A stretch of DNA of 64,000 bases from Pseudaminobacter soli (ex Li et al. 2025) (GTDB lineage: Bacteria > Pseudomonadota > Alphaproteobacteria > Rhizobiales > Rhizobiaceae): contig NZ_JARXVF010000001.1 of the NCBI RefSeq assembly GCF_029892515.1, positions 434,001-498,000 on the forward strand. The letters are read 5' to 3'. The translations under genes and the position numbers were made by a program. Positions 37,390-47,935 of this stretch are shown here, one piece after another. The first letter of the stretch is position 1. Each line of letters begins with the position of its first letter. Under the pieces are notes generated by a model. It ran no database searches, was not told where the DNA came from, and saw only the letters and a program-made list of their open reading frames with translations.

Positions 37390-38877
37390 TCAGTTGACGG
37401 GGCCACCGATCATCGGCCCGTGGGCCGGCGACTCGCTACCAGGCTGTGCTCTGGTCGGTATGGGGCCTTCGGAAGGCGCTTCGGCCGTATCCGGTTCGGC
37501 ACTGCCCTGCTTGGGCAGCAGATAGCCGACGACCGCAAGGTCCGGGTTCAGATACTTGGCCGCGACTGCCTGCACCTGGGCGGCAGTAACAGCGCGGATC
37601 CGATCCGGCCACGTCTCCATATCCTTCACCGTGCTGCCGGTAGCCAGCGCGGCGCCATAGAGGTTGGCCATGGCGGACGGCTTGTCGCGTGCGAATTCCA
37701 TGGCACGCAGATAGCGCTTCTTGGACTTCTGCAGCTCCTCGTCGCTCACCCCGTCCTTCACGATGCGGGCGATCTGCGCGTCGATGCCGGTTTCCAGACC
37801 CTCAAGCCCTTCGGCGTCGCGCGGCGAGCCGTAGACCATGAAGCTGGTGTCATCGAGCGAAGCTCCGTCGTAGGACGCGCCGGCATCGTTGGCAGACCCA
37901 TCCTTCACGATAAGCTGCTGGTAAAGTCGGCTGCGCGTGCCACCGCCAAGGATCTCGGACAGAAGGTCGAGTGCCTCTGCCTCGCCGTTCTTGGAGGTAT
38001 GATACGAAGGAACCACCCAGGACTTGGAATAGCCCGGCACGGTCACGCGCTCATCCGACATGGTGACGGTACGCATGCTGGGCTTCTTGGGTTCGGTCGG
38101 GCGAACGCGCGGCGGCAGATCCGGCCCGCGTGCTACCTTGCCGTAGGTCTTTTCGGCCATTTCGCGAACCTTTTCAGGCTCGACGTCGCCGGACACGACC
38201 AGGACCGCATTGTTGGGTGCGTAGTAGCGATTGTAGAACTCGATCGCTTCCGGACGGTTCAACTGCTCCATCTCGTGCATCCAGCCGATGACCGGGATGC
38301 GGTAGGGATGGTTCTCGTAAAGGGTGGCCTGGATCTGCTCGCCGAGCAGCGCTTCAGGGCTCCCCTCGATACGCGAACGGCGCTCCTCGAGAATGACCTC
38401 GCGCTCCGGCCCGATCACATCGTCGGTGAGGATCAGGTTGCGCATGCGGTCGGACTCGAAGCTCATCATCGTCTCGAGCGCATCTGGCGACACCGTCTGG
38501 TAGAAGGCGGTGTAGTCGTAGGACGTGAAGGCGTTTTCGCTGCCGCCGATTTCGGCGACCTTGGCGCCGAACTCGCCAGCCTTGTGGTTGGTCGTGCCCT
38601 TGAACATCAGGTGTTCAAAGAAATGCGCGATGCCGGACTTGCCCGGCGGTTCGTCGGCGCTACCTATTTTGTACCAAACCATCTGCGTCACAATGGGAGC
38701 GCGGTGGTCGGGAATGACGACGACTTCCATGCCGTTGCCGAGAGTGAAATCGGCGACGTCCTGTTTGGTTTGCGCGGATTGCGCCAATGCGGGCACTGCT
38801 GCCGTGCTGAGCAGCAATGCGAGAGAGGCGGCACCGACGCGGCGACGCCGCGTGGACCGCTCTATGTCAAAAGTCAT
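37390..38877 (-). CDS. Periplasmic M16 zinc peptidase, catalytic subunit
   Basis: The 495-residue protein has a signal peptide ending PALA (about residue 32) and the M16 active site HFFEH (H85, E88, H89), with the distal glutamate in [12 protein letters not shown]. It degrades peptides in the periplasm or outer membrane space. A proline-rich tail of ~35 residues extends beyond the second domain. The ATG at 38877 is preferred to an adjacent TTG. It heads the M16-M16-patatin run. Confidence 0.94.
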   Translation of the reverse strand: MTFDIERSTRRRRVGAASLALLLSTAAVPALAQSAQTKQDVADFTLGNGMEVVVIPDHRAPIVTQMVWYKIGSADEPPGKSGIAHFFEHLMFKGTTNHKAGEFGAKVAEIGGSENAFTSYDYTAFYQTVSPDALETMMSFESDRMRNLILTDDVIGPEREVILEERRSRIEGSPEALLGEQIQATLYENHPYRIPVIGWMHEMEQLNRPEAIEFYNRYYAPNNAVLVVSGDVEPEKVREMAEKTYGKVARGPDLPPRVRPTEPKKPSMRTVTMSDERVTVPGYSKSWVVPSYHTSKNGEAEALDLLSEILGGGTRSRLYQQLIVKDGSANDAGASYDGASLDDTSFMVYGSPRDAEGLEGLETGIDAQIARIVKDGVSDEELQKSKKRYLRAMEFARDKPSAMANLYGAALATGSTVKDMETWPDRIRAVTAAQVQAVAAKYLNPDLAVVGYLLPKQGSAEPDTAEAPSEGPIPTRAQPGSESPAHGPMIGGPVN

Positions 38878-38931
38878 CAATGGCTCCTTGGCTTCTGGTT
38901 GTTTTTGGGGTCCCCGAGTCTGCCAGCACCA

Positions 38932-38959
38932 GATATAGTAATCGGCACAGCATTCCCAA
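38932..38959 (-). promoter_or_regulatory. Possible promoter of the M16-patatin operon
   Basis: On the minus strand, TTGGGA (38959-38954) and TATATC (38937-38932) are separated by 16 bp, 54 bp upstream of the ATG. This is the best pair in the 212-bp gap below rsmD. Confidence 0.3.
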
Positions 38960-39089
38960 AAGTTGACACAGCGTCATCTGGCAAACGAAAAGAGGCCAAA
39001 ACTGGACCACGGGCCAGAAAAGTGGAGTTTGGGACGCAAAAAATCGTCGCCAAATGACGCAGTGAACCCGTCCAGAGCTATTGCGGAGC

Positions 39090-39644
39090 CTAGTTCCGCT
39101 CAATCAATCGAATGATTGTATCACCGTAACCGCGCTCGTCGACGACGACGAAATCAGGTCCGGGTTCGAAGGAAACGGAAGCCGTTTCCTCCACCACGCA
39201 CAGCGCGTTCGGCTCCAGCCAGCCACCGCTCAAGGCCGAACGGAGGGCGGCTTCGCCGAGCCCTTTGCCATAGGGCGGGTCGGCAAAAACCAGGCCGAAC
39301 GGCTGAACCGTTCCGGCCGGGCCGAGACCGGCGGCATCGCGCCGGAAGATCTTGGTGCGGCCGGTGAGGCCGAATGCCTCGACATTGGTGCGGATCAATC
39401 CGCGCCCCTCTGTCGACTCCTCTACGAACATGCAGAAGGACGCACCGCGCGATATGGCTTCAAGCCCTAGCGCGCCGGTGCCGGCGAACAAGTCGAGCAC
39501 CCGCGCGCCTTCCAGTCGGTCGGCGTAGCGGTGGGCCAGCACATTGAACAGCGCCTCGCGGGTGCGATCAGTGGTCGGCCGGATGGAATTGCTGCGCGGC
39601 GTGGCCAGAGGCCGGCCGCGAAGCTCACCGCCGACGATCCGCAT
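39090..39644 (-). CDS. rsmD: 16S rRNA (guanine(966)-N(2))-methyltransferase
   Basis: The 184-residue SAM-dependent methyltransferase opens [16 protein letters not shown], with [20 protein letters not shown] (SAM site) and the catalytic [10 protein letters not shown] (DPPY). It methylates G966 in the small-subunit rRNA. The start codon overlaps the end of the pseudouridine synthase gene by 20 bp, so both rRNA modification genes form one unit. Confidence 0.95.
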   Translation of the reverse strand: MRIVGGELRGRPLATPRSNSIRPTTDRTREALFNVLAHRYADRLEGARVLDLFAGTGALGLEAISRGASFCMFVEESTEGRGLIRTNVEAFGLTGRTKIFRRDAAGLGPAGTVQPFGLVFADPPYGKGLGEAALRSALSGGWLEPNALCVVEETASVSFEPGPDFVVVDERGYGDTIIRLIERN

Positions 39645-41763
39645 CGCCCTTACCCCTCCGCGGACCCGACGGACGGTCGCCGCCATTCGATCCCCTGCCC
39701 TCGTCGCCTTCACGGCGCGGCTTGCCGAAACCCGACTTGCCGCCGCCGGCCTTGTCGAAGAAAGGCTTGCCGTGATGCTTGGCCGACTTGTGGCCAGACT
39801 CTTCCGCCTTGGCGGCAACCTTGCCCTTGCCGATCGGACGAGCGCCCGGCGCCATCCAGACATTGGCCTTGCGCGTACCAGGCGTCTCGAAAGGACGGCT
39901 GGCGCGCTCGCCCGGCTTTTCGCCACGCGGGAATTTCGGCCCGCGTTCGGGCTTATCGCCACGATCGGCCTTGAACCCGCGATCCGGCTTCGTCTGCAGG
40001 CGGTCGCGCATGTCTTCGCGATGACGCTCGTCGTCGCGCTTGCGGTTGCGCTTGATCAGTCCGCCCTCGCCGATGTCGAGAGGACGCGGCGCACGTGGCG
40101 CCCTGGCGGGCGCATCGGCCTCGGAGTGCCTTTCGAATTCGCGGCGGACCGGCTTGTTCGAGAAAGGCTTCAGGATGTCGGCATCAAAATTGGCGCCGGA
40201 TTCCTCGATCAGCCGCTCGCCGAGCTGGTCGCGCAGCATGCGTCCGCTCAGTTCCTGCACATGGCCTTCCGGCAGTTCGCCGAGCTGAAACGGTCCGTAG
40301 GAAATGCGGATCAGGCGCGACACTTCGAGGCCGAGCGCGCCGAGGATGTTCTTCACCTCGCGGTTTTTGCCCTCGCGCAGGCCGATGGTCAGCCAGGCAT
40401 TGGTGCCCTGCTCGCGGTCCAGCGAAGCCTCGACGGCGCCGTAGAAGACCCCGTCGACGGCGATGCCGTCCTTCAGGCCGGCCAGCTGTTTCTCATCGAC
40501 CTTGCCGTGAACGCGCACGCGGTAGCGGCGCAGCCAGCCCGTGGCCGGAAGTTCGAGAACGCGTGCCAGCCCGCCGTCATTGGTCAGCAGCAGCAGGCCC
40601 TCGGTATTGATATCGAGGCGCCCGACGGTCACCAGTCGCGGCAGATCGGTCGGCAGGACGTCAAAAATGGTCTTGCGGCCTTCGGGATCGCGGTTGGTCG
40701 TCACCACGCCGCCCGGCTTGTGGAACAGGAACAGGCGCGTCCGCTCGACCGGCGGAATGACCTCGCCGTCGAGTTCGATGTGGTCCTGCGGCATGACGTT
40801 GAACGCCGGCGAGGTCAGCACCTGGCCGTTGACGCGCACGCGGCCCGCCGCAATCAGCTCCTCGGCGTCGCGGCGCGAGGCGATGCCCACGCGTGCCAGA
40901 CGCTTGGCGATGCGTTCGCCCGGTGCGTCTTCCACCGCAGCCTTGTCATGGGCGAAGGGCTTGCGCCCGGCACCCGCCGGCCGCGGACCTTTCGGCCTGT
41001 CGCCCGTGGGGCGCGGGCGGCCTCCGAAGCCGCCTTCACGCGGAGGACGCTGGCCCTCGAACCGGCGTGCCGGCCGTTCGCCACGGAACTCTTGATTGCG
41101 ATTCTCGCGCGAAAACTCCTCGCCGCGACCTTCCGCCCGTTCGGCGCGACCCGCACGCGGACCACGCTTCTCGAAAGGTCTTTCGCCTTCGGCGCGCGGG
41201 GCCCTGCGGAATCCGGATTCACCATCCTCGCGCGGGCGGTCGTCCCGGCGGAATTCGCGCTTGGGCCGTTCGCTGCCATAGGCATCGTCGCGGCGCTTGG
41301 CAAAGGGCCGATCTCCGCCGTCGCGGTCGCGCTTGACGAAGGGTTTTGCGCCTTCGGGCCTCGGCCCCCTGCGGAAGCCGGTTTCACCATCCTCGCGCGG
41401 ACGGTCGTCCCGGCGGAATTCGCGCTTGGGGCGTTCGGCGCCATAGGAATCGTCGCGGCGCTTGGCAAAGGGCCGATCGCCGCCGTCACGGTCGCGCTTG
41501 ACGAAGGGTTTTGCGCCCTCGGGCCGCGGGCCCCGGCGGAAGCCGGCTTCGCCGTCTTCGCGCGGGCGGTCGTCCCGGCGGAATTCGCGCTTGGGGCGTT
41601 CATCGCCATCGCGGTCGCGCTTCACGAAGGGCTTTGACCCTTCGGCGCGCGGCTTGCCCGAGAATCCCGGCTTTCCGCCCTTATGCGGCGCGCCATCGCG
41701 CCCGCGCGGTCCGCCCGGCTTTGGTCCGCCTTTGCGCGGAAATTTCTTTCGATCGTCATCCAT
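39625..41763 (-). CDS. RsuA/RluB-family rRNA pseudouridine synthase with long disordered, repeat-bearing tails
   Basis: The 712-residue protein has a core (about 270-510) with an S4 RNA-binding domain ([21 protein letters not shown]) and the catalytic motif [18 protein letters not shown] (Asp nucleophile), close to RluB. It isomerises uridine in rRNA, probably 23S helix 80. The N-terminal ~265 residues are R, G, D, E and P-rich and include tandem 55-residue repeats; the C-terminal ~190 residues are similarly basic and disordered. The ATG at 41763 begins [13 protein letters not shown]. Typical RluB is ~290 residues, so the tails more than double it. Confidence 0.92.
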   Translation of the reverse strand: MDDDRKKFPRKGGPKPGGPRGRDGAPHKGGKPGFSGKPRAEGSKPFVKRDRDGDERPKREFRRDDRPREDGEAGFRRGPRPEGAKPFVKRDRDGGDRPFAKRRDDSYGAERPKREFRRDDRPREDGETGFRRGPRPEGAKPFVKRDRDGGDRPFAKRRDDAYGSERPKREFRRDDRPREDGESGFRRAPRAEGERPFEKRGPRAGRAERAEGRGEEFSRENRNQEFRGERPARRFEGQRPPREGGFGGRPRPTGDRPKGPRPAGAGRKPFAHDKAAVEDAPGERIAKRLARVGIASRRDAEELIAAGRVRVNGQVLTSPAFNVMPQDHIELDGEVIPPVERTRLFLFHKPGGVVTTNRDPEGRKTIFDVLPTDLPRLVTVGRLDINTEGLLLLTNDGGLARVLELPATGWLRRYRVRVHGKVDEKQLAGLKDGIAVDGVFYGAVEASLDREQGTNAWLTIGLREGKNREVKNILGALGLEVSRLIRISYGPFQLGELPEGHVQELSGRMLRDQLGERLIEESGANFDADILKPFSNKPVRREFERHSEADAPARAPRAPRPLDIGEGGLIKRNRKRDDERHREDMRDRLQTKPDRGFKADRGDKPERGPKFPRGEKPGERASRPFETPGTRKANVWMAPGARPIGKGKVAAKAEESGHKSAKHHGKPFFDKAGGGKSGFGKPRREGDEGRGSNGGDRPSGPRRGKGDADRRR
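41188..41649 (-). repeat. 165-bp tandem repeats in the pseudouridine synthase gene
   Basis: A 165-bp unit (55 codons, starting [17 protein letters not shown]) occurs in two full copies (41269-41598), flanked by partial copies. GAATTCGCGC recurs at 41251, 41416 and 41581, exactly 165 bp apart. The repeats stay in frame, so copy-number change alters length without breaking the gene. Confidence 0.92.
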
Positions 41764-41829
41764 GTGGCATTTGCCTTTCCGGGGCGGTAGATAACAGGAA
41801 CACTTCACACTTGCGAGGAGAATAACGGC

Positions 41830-42282
41830 TTGAAACGACCGGATTTCATGGCGCTGGCGCTTGCCGAGGCCAAAGCGGCTGCAGCACGCGGCGAAGTGCC
41901 GGTCGGCGCGGTCCTGGCCAGCGGCAACAAGGTAGTCGCCAGCGCCGGAAACCGCACGCGCGAAATGAACGACCCCACCGCGCATGCCGAAATGCTGGTC
42001 ATCCGCGAAGCCTCGCAGAAGCTATCGGCGGAGCGGCTGACCGATCTTGATCTTTATGTCACGCTCGAACCCTGCACCATGTGCGCCGGCGCCATTTCAT
42101 TCGCGCGCATCCGTCGTCTCTATTACGGGGCAGCGGACGAAAAAGGCGGAGCGGTGGTCAACGGCGTAAGGTTTTTCGCCTCGCCCACCTGCCATCATAC
42201 GCCGGATATCTATCCGGGCATCGCTGAAAGCGACGCCGCGACACTGCTCAAGGAGTTTTTTCAGGCGCGCCGCGAACCCTGA
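41830..42282 (+). CDS. tadA: tRNA-specific adenosine deaminase
   Basis: The 150-residue deaminase makes inosine at the wobble position of tRNA-Arg. The zinc site is visible: HAEMLVI (H and catalytic E) and PCTMCAGAI (two cysteines). The probable start is TTG at 41830, 9 nt after GAGGAG (41815-41820); an ATG at 41848 would also work but leaves poor spacing. It is divergent from the pseudouridine synthase gene. Confidence 0.94.
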   Translation: MKRPDFMALALAEAKAAAARGEVPVGAVLASGNKVVASAGNRTREMNDPTAHAEMLVIREASQKLSAERLTDLDLYVTLEPCTMCAGAISFARIRRLYYGAADEKGGAVVNGVRFFASPTCHHTPDIYPGIAESDAATLLKEFFQARREP

Positions 42283-42315
42283 AGCTCGCAGCTACGGAAA
42301 CACGACTGGCCCTCT

Positions 42316-42984
42316 TTACCAGGGCCAGATGCTGCGCCAGCTGCTTTTGCCCGCAGCGGCCTTCAGACGGCGTTCCTTCTTGTACTCGTCCTCGCCGACG
42401 TCACCGACCGGTGCGTTCGCCGAAGGCTGACGATAGTCAAGCGGCGGCTCGCTCAGAAATTTGCGCGTCGTCGCGCTGCCCTGCTTGCTCTCGGCCAGGC
42501 GCTTATTGAAGGCCTCGCGCTGTGCCTTATCGTTGCCGGGCTTGAGAATGCCGGATTCAAAAGCGCGCTGCGAGCCGCTGGACGACGCGGGGTCAGCCGA
42601 GGACGGCGCCTCCGTATCGCCCTGGATGCCCGGCGTCCAACCCGGCTTGTCGCGGTTGGCGGTCGCGTCGGCGCGCAGGCGGGCGCGACGCTGTTCCGGC
42701 GATTCCGGCCAGACTGAATTGTCGGCCGTGACGATGTTCTGCTGCGGCGCCGGCAGGTTCGGCCTCTCGCCCGCCTTGGGCTTCACCAGATCCGGGCGCG
42801 GCTTGTAGTCGATGCTTTCGCGGTGCTTCGGCGCCACGGAAAGAATGCCGCTGACGTCGCCGACGAGCTGCTCGGTCGAGGTCTTGTCGGTGCCATAGGT
42901 GGGCGAGCTCACGCAACCCGACACCGAGAGTCCGGCAGCCACGAGGGCCAACAGTGCGACCCGCGCGCGCGTCTTTTCAGTCAT
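42316..42984 (-). CDS. Predicted lipoprotein of unknown function
   Basis: The 222-residue protein has a signal peptide with lipobox SVSGC (C at about residue 24), so it should be lipid-anchored. The mature part is polar and proline-rich, with no recognised domain, ending SSWRSIWPW. It lies 184 bp downstream of ileS on the same strand. The ATG at 42984 gives a normal lipoprotein N-terminus; a GTG five codons earlier is possible. Confidence 0.8.
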   Translation of the reverse strand: MTEKTRARVALLALVAAGLSVSGCVSSPTYGTDKTSTEQLVGDVSGILSVAPKHRESIDYKPRPDLVKPKAGERPNLPAPQQNIVTADNSVWPESPEQRRARLRADATANRDKPGWTPGIQGDTEAPSSADPASSSGSQRAFESGILKPGNDKAQREAFNKRLAESKQGSATTRKFLSEPPLDYRQPSANAPVGDVGEDEYKKERRLKAAAGKSSWRSIWPW

Positions 42985-43168
42985 GCCAGAAAATTTCACT
43001 GCAAACCGCCTCTCGCTTCGCCGAATGCCACCGGACTGGCGTCCGGTAGTCCCCGCACCGTCATCCGACGGGAATCCGGCGACAATTTGTCAGCCGGATG
43101 TCGGGCTTTTAACCCAAGAGCCCCCGAAGGGCAACGACTGCGCGGTCGGTGCCCCCCGAGGTGTTGCA

Positions 43169-46090
43169 TCAAAGTCGCCCCAAGGCCTCCAGTTCGTGAA
43201 GTGCGGCCGCGTCGCGAGCCGAGACATCGGCGAACTCCGCGTCGGAGCCGACATCGTCGGTGTAGCGCCAGGAACGCGCGCATTTGCGCAGGCCCTTCTC
43301 CTCTGCCTTCCCGACCACCACGGCAACGCCCGGAACCTCGCGCAGCGAGAAAGCGTCCGCCGGCGGGGCATCGTGCGAGACGACCAGATCGCTTGTGATG
43401 CTGATCTCGGCCATGTCGACATCGGCCATCGCAGCTTCCAGAGCGGCATCGGCGATGTAGACGACCGGCACGGCTTCGAGCGACGAGCCGATGGCCTTCT
43501 TGGCCCGCTCGAGCTCGAGCGCACCGGTGACCACGCTGCGCACCTGGCGGATCTTGCGCCACTTCTCGGCCAGCGCCTCGTTCTTCCAGTCGGCCGGCAC
43601 ATCGCGGAACTGCTCCAGATGTACCGATTCGGCCGAAGGATAGCGCTCGAGCCAGGCTTCCTCGGTGGTGAAGGGCAGCATCGGCGCCAGCCACGTCACC
43701 AGATGGTCGAACAGATGGCGCACCACCTGCACGGCGGCCTTGCGGCGAATGCTCGAGGGCGCATCGCAGTAGAGCGCATCCTTGCGGATGTCGAAGTAGA
43801 AGGCCGAAAGCTCCACCACCATGAAGTCGAGCAGCGCGCGCGTGATGCGCTTGAACTCGAATTCATCATAGCCTTTGCGGACCATCTCATCGAGTTCGGC
43901 CAGCCGGTGCAGCATCAGCCGCTCCAGCTCCGGCATCTCGGCCACCGGCACCACGTCGCCCTCGTCATGGGCGAGCGTGCCGAGCATCCAGCGGATGGTG
44001 TTCCGAAGCTTGCGGTAGGCGTCGATATTGGTCTGCAGCACGTTCTTGCCGAGGCGCTGGTCTTCCCAATAGTCGGTCGTCACCACCCACAGGCGCAGGA
44101 TATCGGCGCCCGACTGCTTGATGACGTCCTGCGGCACCACCGTATTGCCGAGCGACTTCGACATCTTGCGGCCTTCCTCATCCATGGTGAAGCCATGGGT
44201 GACGACGGCGTTGTAGGGCGCGCGGCCGCGCGTGCCGCAGCTCTCCAGCAGCGAGGAATGGAACCAGCCGCGATGCTGGTCGGAGCCTTCCAGATAAACG
44301 TCGGCCGGCCATTTGAGGTCGGGGCGATCCTCCAGCGTGAAGGTGTGTGTGGAACCAGAATCGAACCAGACGTCGAGGATGTCCATCACCTGCGTCCAGC
44401 CCTCGTTCGCACGGCTGCCGAGGAAGCGCTCGCGCGCGCCTTCGGCGAACCAGGCGTCGGCGCCTTCCTTCTCGAAGGCGTCGAGGATGCGGGCATTGAC
44501 CTCTTCATCGACCAGCACATTGCCGTCGACGTCGGCGAAGATCGCGATCGGCACGCCCCAGGCGCGCTGGCGCGACAGCACCCAGTCCGGCCGCTCCTCG
44601 ATCATCGAACGCAGGCGCGTCTGGCCGGCTGCCGGCACGAAGCGGGTGTCGTCGATGGCCTTCAGCGCGCGGCTGCGCAGCGTGGTGGCGTCGCCCTGCT
44701 CCTTGTCCATGTAGACGAACCACTGCGGCGTGTTGCGGAAGATGACCGGCTTCTTCGAGCGCCAGCTGTGCGGATAGCTGTGCTTCAGCCGGCCGCGCGC
44801 AAACAGCATGTTGCGCTTGATGAGCTCGTCGATGACCGCCTTGTTGGCGTCGCCCTTCTTGCCGTGATCGTCGATGACGCGCGCCGCCCCACCCTCGCGG
44901 TCCGGGCCAAAACCCGGCGCGTCCTTGGTGAAGTATCCGGCATCGTCGACCGTGAAGGGGATACGCGTGTCGATGCCGTACTTTTCCAGATCCCTGACGG
45001 CATCCATCCAGGCATCGAAGTCCTCGCGGCCGTGGCCGGGCGCGGTGTGCACGAAGCCGGTGCCGGCGTCGTCGGTGACATGCTCGCCCGCCAGCATCGG
45101 CACCGGGAATTCATAGCCCCCGCCCAAACCTTCCACCGGATGGGAAAGCACAAGCTTTCCAAGCTCTTCAACGGAGACGCTGCGGATTTGATTCAGGGTG
45201 ACCTTAGCCTTGGTCGCGGCCTCCTCGGCCAGGGCGTCGGCGAAGATCAGCTTCTCGCCAGGCTGGGGGCCAAAATCATTCTCGGCCGCCGTCACCTCAT
45301 AGAGGCTGTAGCCGATGCGCGGCGAATAACTGACGGCACGGTTGCCTGGGATGGTCCAGGGCGTGGTCGTCCAGATGACGACATGGGTACCTTCCAGTTC
45401 AGGCACGCCCTTGTCGACCGGGAACTTCACCCAGATGGTGTCGGACTCGTAGTCCTGATATTCGACCTCGGCCTCGGCCAGCGCGGTGCGCTCGACCACC
45501 GACCACATCACCGGCTTGGAGCCGCGATAGAGCTGGCCGGACTTGGCGAACTTCAACAGCTCGCCGGCGATCCGCGCCTCGGCGTGGAAGGCCATGGTCG
45601 TGTAGGGGTTCTTGAAGTCGCCGACGACGCCGAGCCGCAAAAACTCCTCGGTCTGCACGGAGATCCAGTGCGACGCGAAATCGCGGCATTCCTGGCGGAA
45701 TTCGTTGACCGGCACCTCGTCCTTGTTCTTGCCGGCGGCGCGATACTTTTCCTCGATCTTCCATTCGATCGGCAGGCCGTGGCAGTCCCAGCCCGGCACA
45801 TAGTTCGAATCGCGACCGCGCATCTGGAACGAACGGGTGATGACGTCCTTCAGCACCTTGTTCAGCGCATGGCCGATATGGATGTTGCCGTTTGCATAGG
45901 GCGGGCCATCATGCAGCACGAACTTTTCGCGGCCAGCAGCACTTTCGCGCAGGCGCTTGTAGAGATCCATCTTCTGCCAGCGAGCTACCGTCACCGGCTC
46001 CTTCTCGGGCAGGCCGGCACGCATGGGAAATTCGGTCTGCGGCAGATAGAGGGTTTTGGAATAATCGAGTTTTTCGGACGTATCAGTCAT
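43169..46090 (-). CDS. ileS: Isoleucyl-tRNA synthetase
   Basis: The 973-residue class I synthetase has HIGH ([10 protein letters not shown]), the KMSKS loop ([12 protein letters not shown]), and a CP1 editing domain (about 200-400; [13 protein letters not shown]). It charges tRNA-Ile. The C-terminal zinc finger of bacterial IleS is degenerate here: only KCARSW remains, without the paired cysteines. The start [17 protein letters not shown] at 46090 gives standard length. Confidence 0.97.
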   Translation of the reverse strand: MTDTSEKLDYSKTLYLPQTEFPMRAGLPEKEPVTVARWQKMDLYKRLRESAAGREKFVLHDGPPYANGNIHIGHALNKVLKDVITRSFQMRGRDSNYVPGWDCHGLPIEWKIEEKYRAAGKNKDEVPVNEFRQECRDFASHWISVQTEEFLRLGVVGDFKNPYTTMAFHAEARIAGELLKFAKSGQLYRGSKPVMWSVVERTALAEAEVEYQDYESDTIWVKFPVDKGVPELEGTHVVIWTTTPWTIPGNRAVSYSPRIGYSLYEVTAAENDFGPQPGEKLIFADALAEEAATKAKVTLNQIRSVSVEELGKLVLSHPVEGLGGGYEFPVPMLAGEHVTDDAGTGFVHTAPGHGREDFDAWMDAVRDLEKYGIDTRIPFTVDDAGYFTKDAPGFGPDREGGAARVIDDHGKKGDANKAVIDELIKRNMLFARGRLKHSYPHSWRSKKPVIFRNTPQWFVYMDKEQGDATTLRSRALKAIDDTRFVPAAGQTRLRSMIEERPDWVLSRQRAWGVPIAIFADVDGNVLVDEEVNARILDAFEKEGADAWFAEGARERFLGSRANEGWTQVMDILDVWFDSGSTHTFTLEDRPDLKWPADVYLEGSDQHRGWFHSSLLESCGTRGRAPYNAVVTHGFTMDEEGRKMSKSLGNTVVPQDVIKQSGADILRLWVVTTDYWEDQRLGKNVLQTNIDAYRKLRNTIRWMLGTLAHDEGDVVPVAEMPELERLMLHRLAELDEMVRKGYDEFEFKRITRALLDFMVVELSAFYFDIRKDALYCDAPSSIRRKAAVQVVRHLFDHLVTWLAPMLPFTTEEAWLERYPSAESVHLEQFRDVPADWKNEALAEKWRKIRQVRSVVTGALELERAKKAIGSSLEAVPVVYIADAALEAAMADVDMAEISITSDLVVSHDAPPADAFSLREVPGVAVVVGKAEEKGLRKCARSWRYTDDVGSDAEFADVSARDAAALHELEALGRL

Positions 46091-46325
46091 TGTCTTGCCA
46101 TCGGATTGCCCGGCGAAGCCGCAACGGGCGTTCAACTGTCATATCGGGGAAGCGCCATGGGCGCGCAGGCAAACATCCCGGACTTTCGGGCAGCGTCAGG
46201 CCGCCCGGAAGGCCGGGCCCGTAATTCGTATAGCAATCGCGAAGACGGGCGCGAGACATCTCATGGCCGCGCTTTTAATGGAGCCGGCCAAGAGAATAAA
46301 GCATATAATGGCGATATTGCCTTCG

Positions 46326-47132
46326 CTACATGGTGAAATCGAAGCGATAGGTGGCCGAAACGCCGAGCATCAGCTGGTTTGCCGAGCCACGCTGGCGCAC
46401 CAGGCTCGAATCCTTGGCCGATCCCATCAGCCGCCGATATTCGCCGAACGCGCTGGTGGTGATCGCATCGGTGGTTCGCCACTTTATCTCGCCGCCGACG
46501 CCGACCGCGCTCAGGCCCGTGTCGGCCTTGTAGGGCCGCAGGCCCGAACGGACCGATTCCGCGGGCGTCACGCCGTAATAGGCATCGAGATATTTGGCCG
46601 AACCGATCTGAAGCCTCGGGCCGCCTGAAATGCGCACGGTCGAGGTCACATCCTGGAACGCATCGACGAACACGTCGGTCACCACGCCGCTGTGCGAGCG
46701 GAAGCCTCGGCGCACCTCGCCGCGGACGCGCAGCCAGTCGGTTGGGTAGACTTCGGCGAAGCCGCCGGCCTCAAGGCCCCACTTGACCGAGTCGAGCCCC
46801 TTCGTTTCGTCCGCATCGCCGCTGCTGCGGCCCCAGACGATCTTGCCAACCGGGCCAGCCCGCAGCGAGCCGACATCGAGCATGGAGAAGGACATGTTGT
46901 CGTTGCGCGAGGTGAAGCGCACCTGCGAGCCCGCCCTGCCCAGCGAGATCAGCGGCGAAGCGCTGAAAATGCGGCCCTTCGCGCCTTCGAACTTGGGGGC
47001 GCTGAAGCCTGCCGCGCCCACCTGCAGATACCAATCGCCGCTGAACCAGCTGTCGGCGGCAGCGGGGCCGCCCGAAAAACCAAGGACGACAGCCATCGAC
47101 AGGGCTGCCGACATTCTATTGCAAAACACCAT
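46326..47132 (-). CDS. MipA/OmpV family outer membrane protein
   Basis: The 268-residue protein has a signal peptide (AALSMAVVLGFSGGPAAA) and a beta-rich mature region with the MipA/OmpV pattern: SPLISLGRAG, PRLQIGSAKYLDAYYGVTPAES, and a C-terminal ATYRFDFTM ending. It is an outer membrane barrel; some relatives scaffold peptidoglycan enzymes. GGGGAG precedes the ATG at 47132. It is divergent from an HdeD-like gene. Confidence 0.9.
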   Translation of the reverse strand: MVFCNRMSAALSMAVVLGFSGGPAAADSWFSGDWYLQVGAAGFSAPKFEGAKGRIFSASPLISLGRAGSQVRFTSRNDNMSFSMLDVGSLRAGPVGKIVWGRSSGDADETKGLDSVKWGLEAGGFAEVYPTDWLRVRGEVRRGFRSHSGVVTDVFVDAFQDVTSTVRISGGPRLQIGSAKYLDAYYGVTPAESVRSGLRPYKADTGLSAVGVGGEIKWRTTDAITTSAFGEYRRLMGSAKDSSLVRQRGSANQLMLGVSATYRFDFTM

Positions 47133-47341
47133 TACTCCCCGCGCGTACTCAAAACACAACCGCTCGTAGGCGGAGCAGTGGGGCATATTTGGTAAAATTT
47201 GACTTAAATCCGATGAGATCGGGCCGGTCTTTGTCAAACGGGCCAACCATTTAGGTATCTGGACGGACCAAATAGACGCGCTACCTCTTTACCAGGCGTT
47301 TTGCCGGGACTTCTTCATCATCACCATTGGAGGTGGCGACC

Positions 47342-47935
47342 ATGACTTTGAATTCCGACATGCCCGACGACATCAAGAAAGCACTCATGGAAACACGGAC
47401 CAAATGGGGCTGGTTCATAGCTCTGGGAATATTGCTACTCATCTTCGGCGGCATCGCATTCGGTAATCTGTTCATCGCCACCATTGCCTCGGTCTATGTC
47501 ATCGGCATCCTGATGCTGGTCGGCGGCATAGTCGAGATCATTCACTCCTTCGGCGTGAAGACCTGGGGCAGCTTCTTCTGGTGGTTCCTGAGCGGCCTGC
47601 TTTATGCCATCGCCGGCTTCCTGGCTTTCTGGAACCCGTTGCTGGCTTCGATCGCGCTGACCTTCCTGCTGGCGGTCGCCCTTATCGCCGCGGGCATTCT
47701 GCGTCTGTGGGTGGCGTTTTCGGATCGCAGCGCGCCTGGCTGGGGCTGGGTCGTGGCGGCCGGCATCATTTCGATACTGGTCGGCCTGATCATCGCCTTC
47801 CGCTGGCCGGTCAGCAGCCTGTGGGTGCTCGGCGTGTTCCTGGCGGTCGACCTGGTCTTCCAGGGCTGGGCCTACATCGCCTTCGGCATCGCGTTGAAGA
47901 ACGCGCCCAGGCTAGAAAGCAAGAGTGCCGTCTAG
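47342..47935 (+). CDS. HdeD family membrane protein
   Basis: The 197-residue protein has six TM segments arranged as three DUF308 repeats (WFIALGILLLIFGGIAF, GIILVG-like segments, WVVAAGIISILVGLII). HdeD in E. coli is tied to acid stress; whether that holds here is unknown. GGAGGTGG precedes the ATG at 47342. Its last 24 bp overlap the convergent ribF gene. Confidence 0.9.
   Translation: MTLNSDMPDDIKKALMETRTKWGWFIALGILLLIFGGIAFGNLFIATIASVYVIGILMLVGGIVEIIHSFGVKTWGSFFWWFLSGLLYAIAGFLAFWNPLLASIALTFLLAVALIAAGILRLWVAFSDRSAPGWGWVVAAGIISILVGLIIAFRWPVSSLWVLGVFLAVDLVFQGWAYIAFGIALKNAPRLESKSAV

Noticed and set aside
38867..39103. 78-codon minus-strand frame between rsmD and the M16 gene
   Set aside because: No ribosome binding site, odd cysteine/tryptophan-rich composition, and it covers the likely promoter of the protease operon.
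39544..41637. 697-codon plus-strand frame with repeats opposite the pseudouridine synthase
   Set aside because: The apparent protein repeats are the complement of the 165-bp repeats of the real gene; no initiation signal.
41188..41649. CRISPR-like periodic repeats
   Set aside because: The 165-bp period is continuous coding repeat without spacers, in frame with the enzyme, and there are no cas genes.
46295..46310. TATAAT at about 46304 on the plus strand as a promoter
   Set aside because: No plus-strand gene follows before 47342 and no matching -35; probably chance in an AT-richer patch.
42899..46336. Open frame of 1145 codons on the plus strand opposite ileS
   Set aside because: It is antisense to a full-length IleS with all motifs. 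Its composition (rich in H, R, A, G, L) is the usual mirror of a high-GC gene, and it has no ribosome binding site or recognisable domain.
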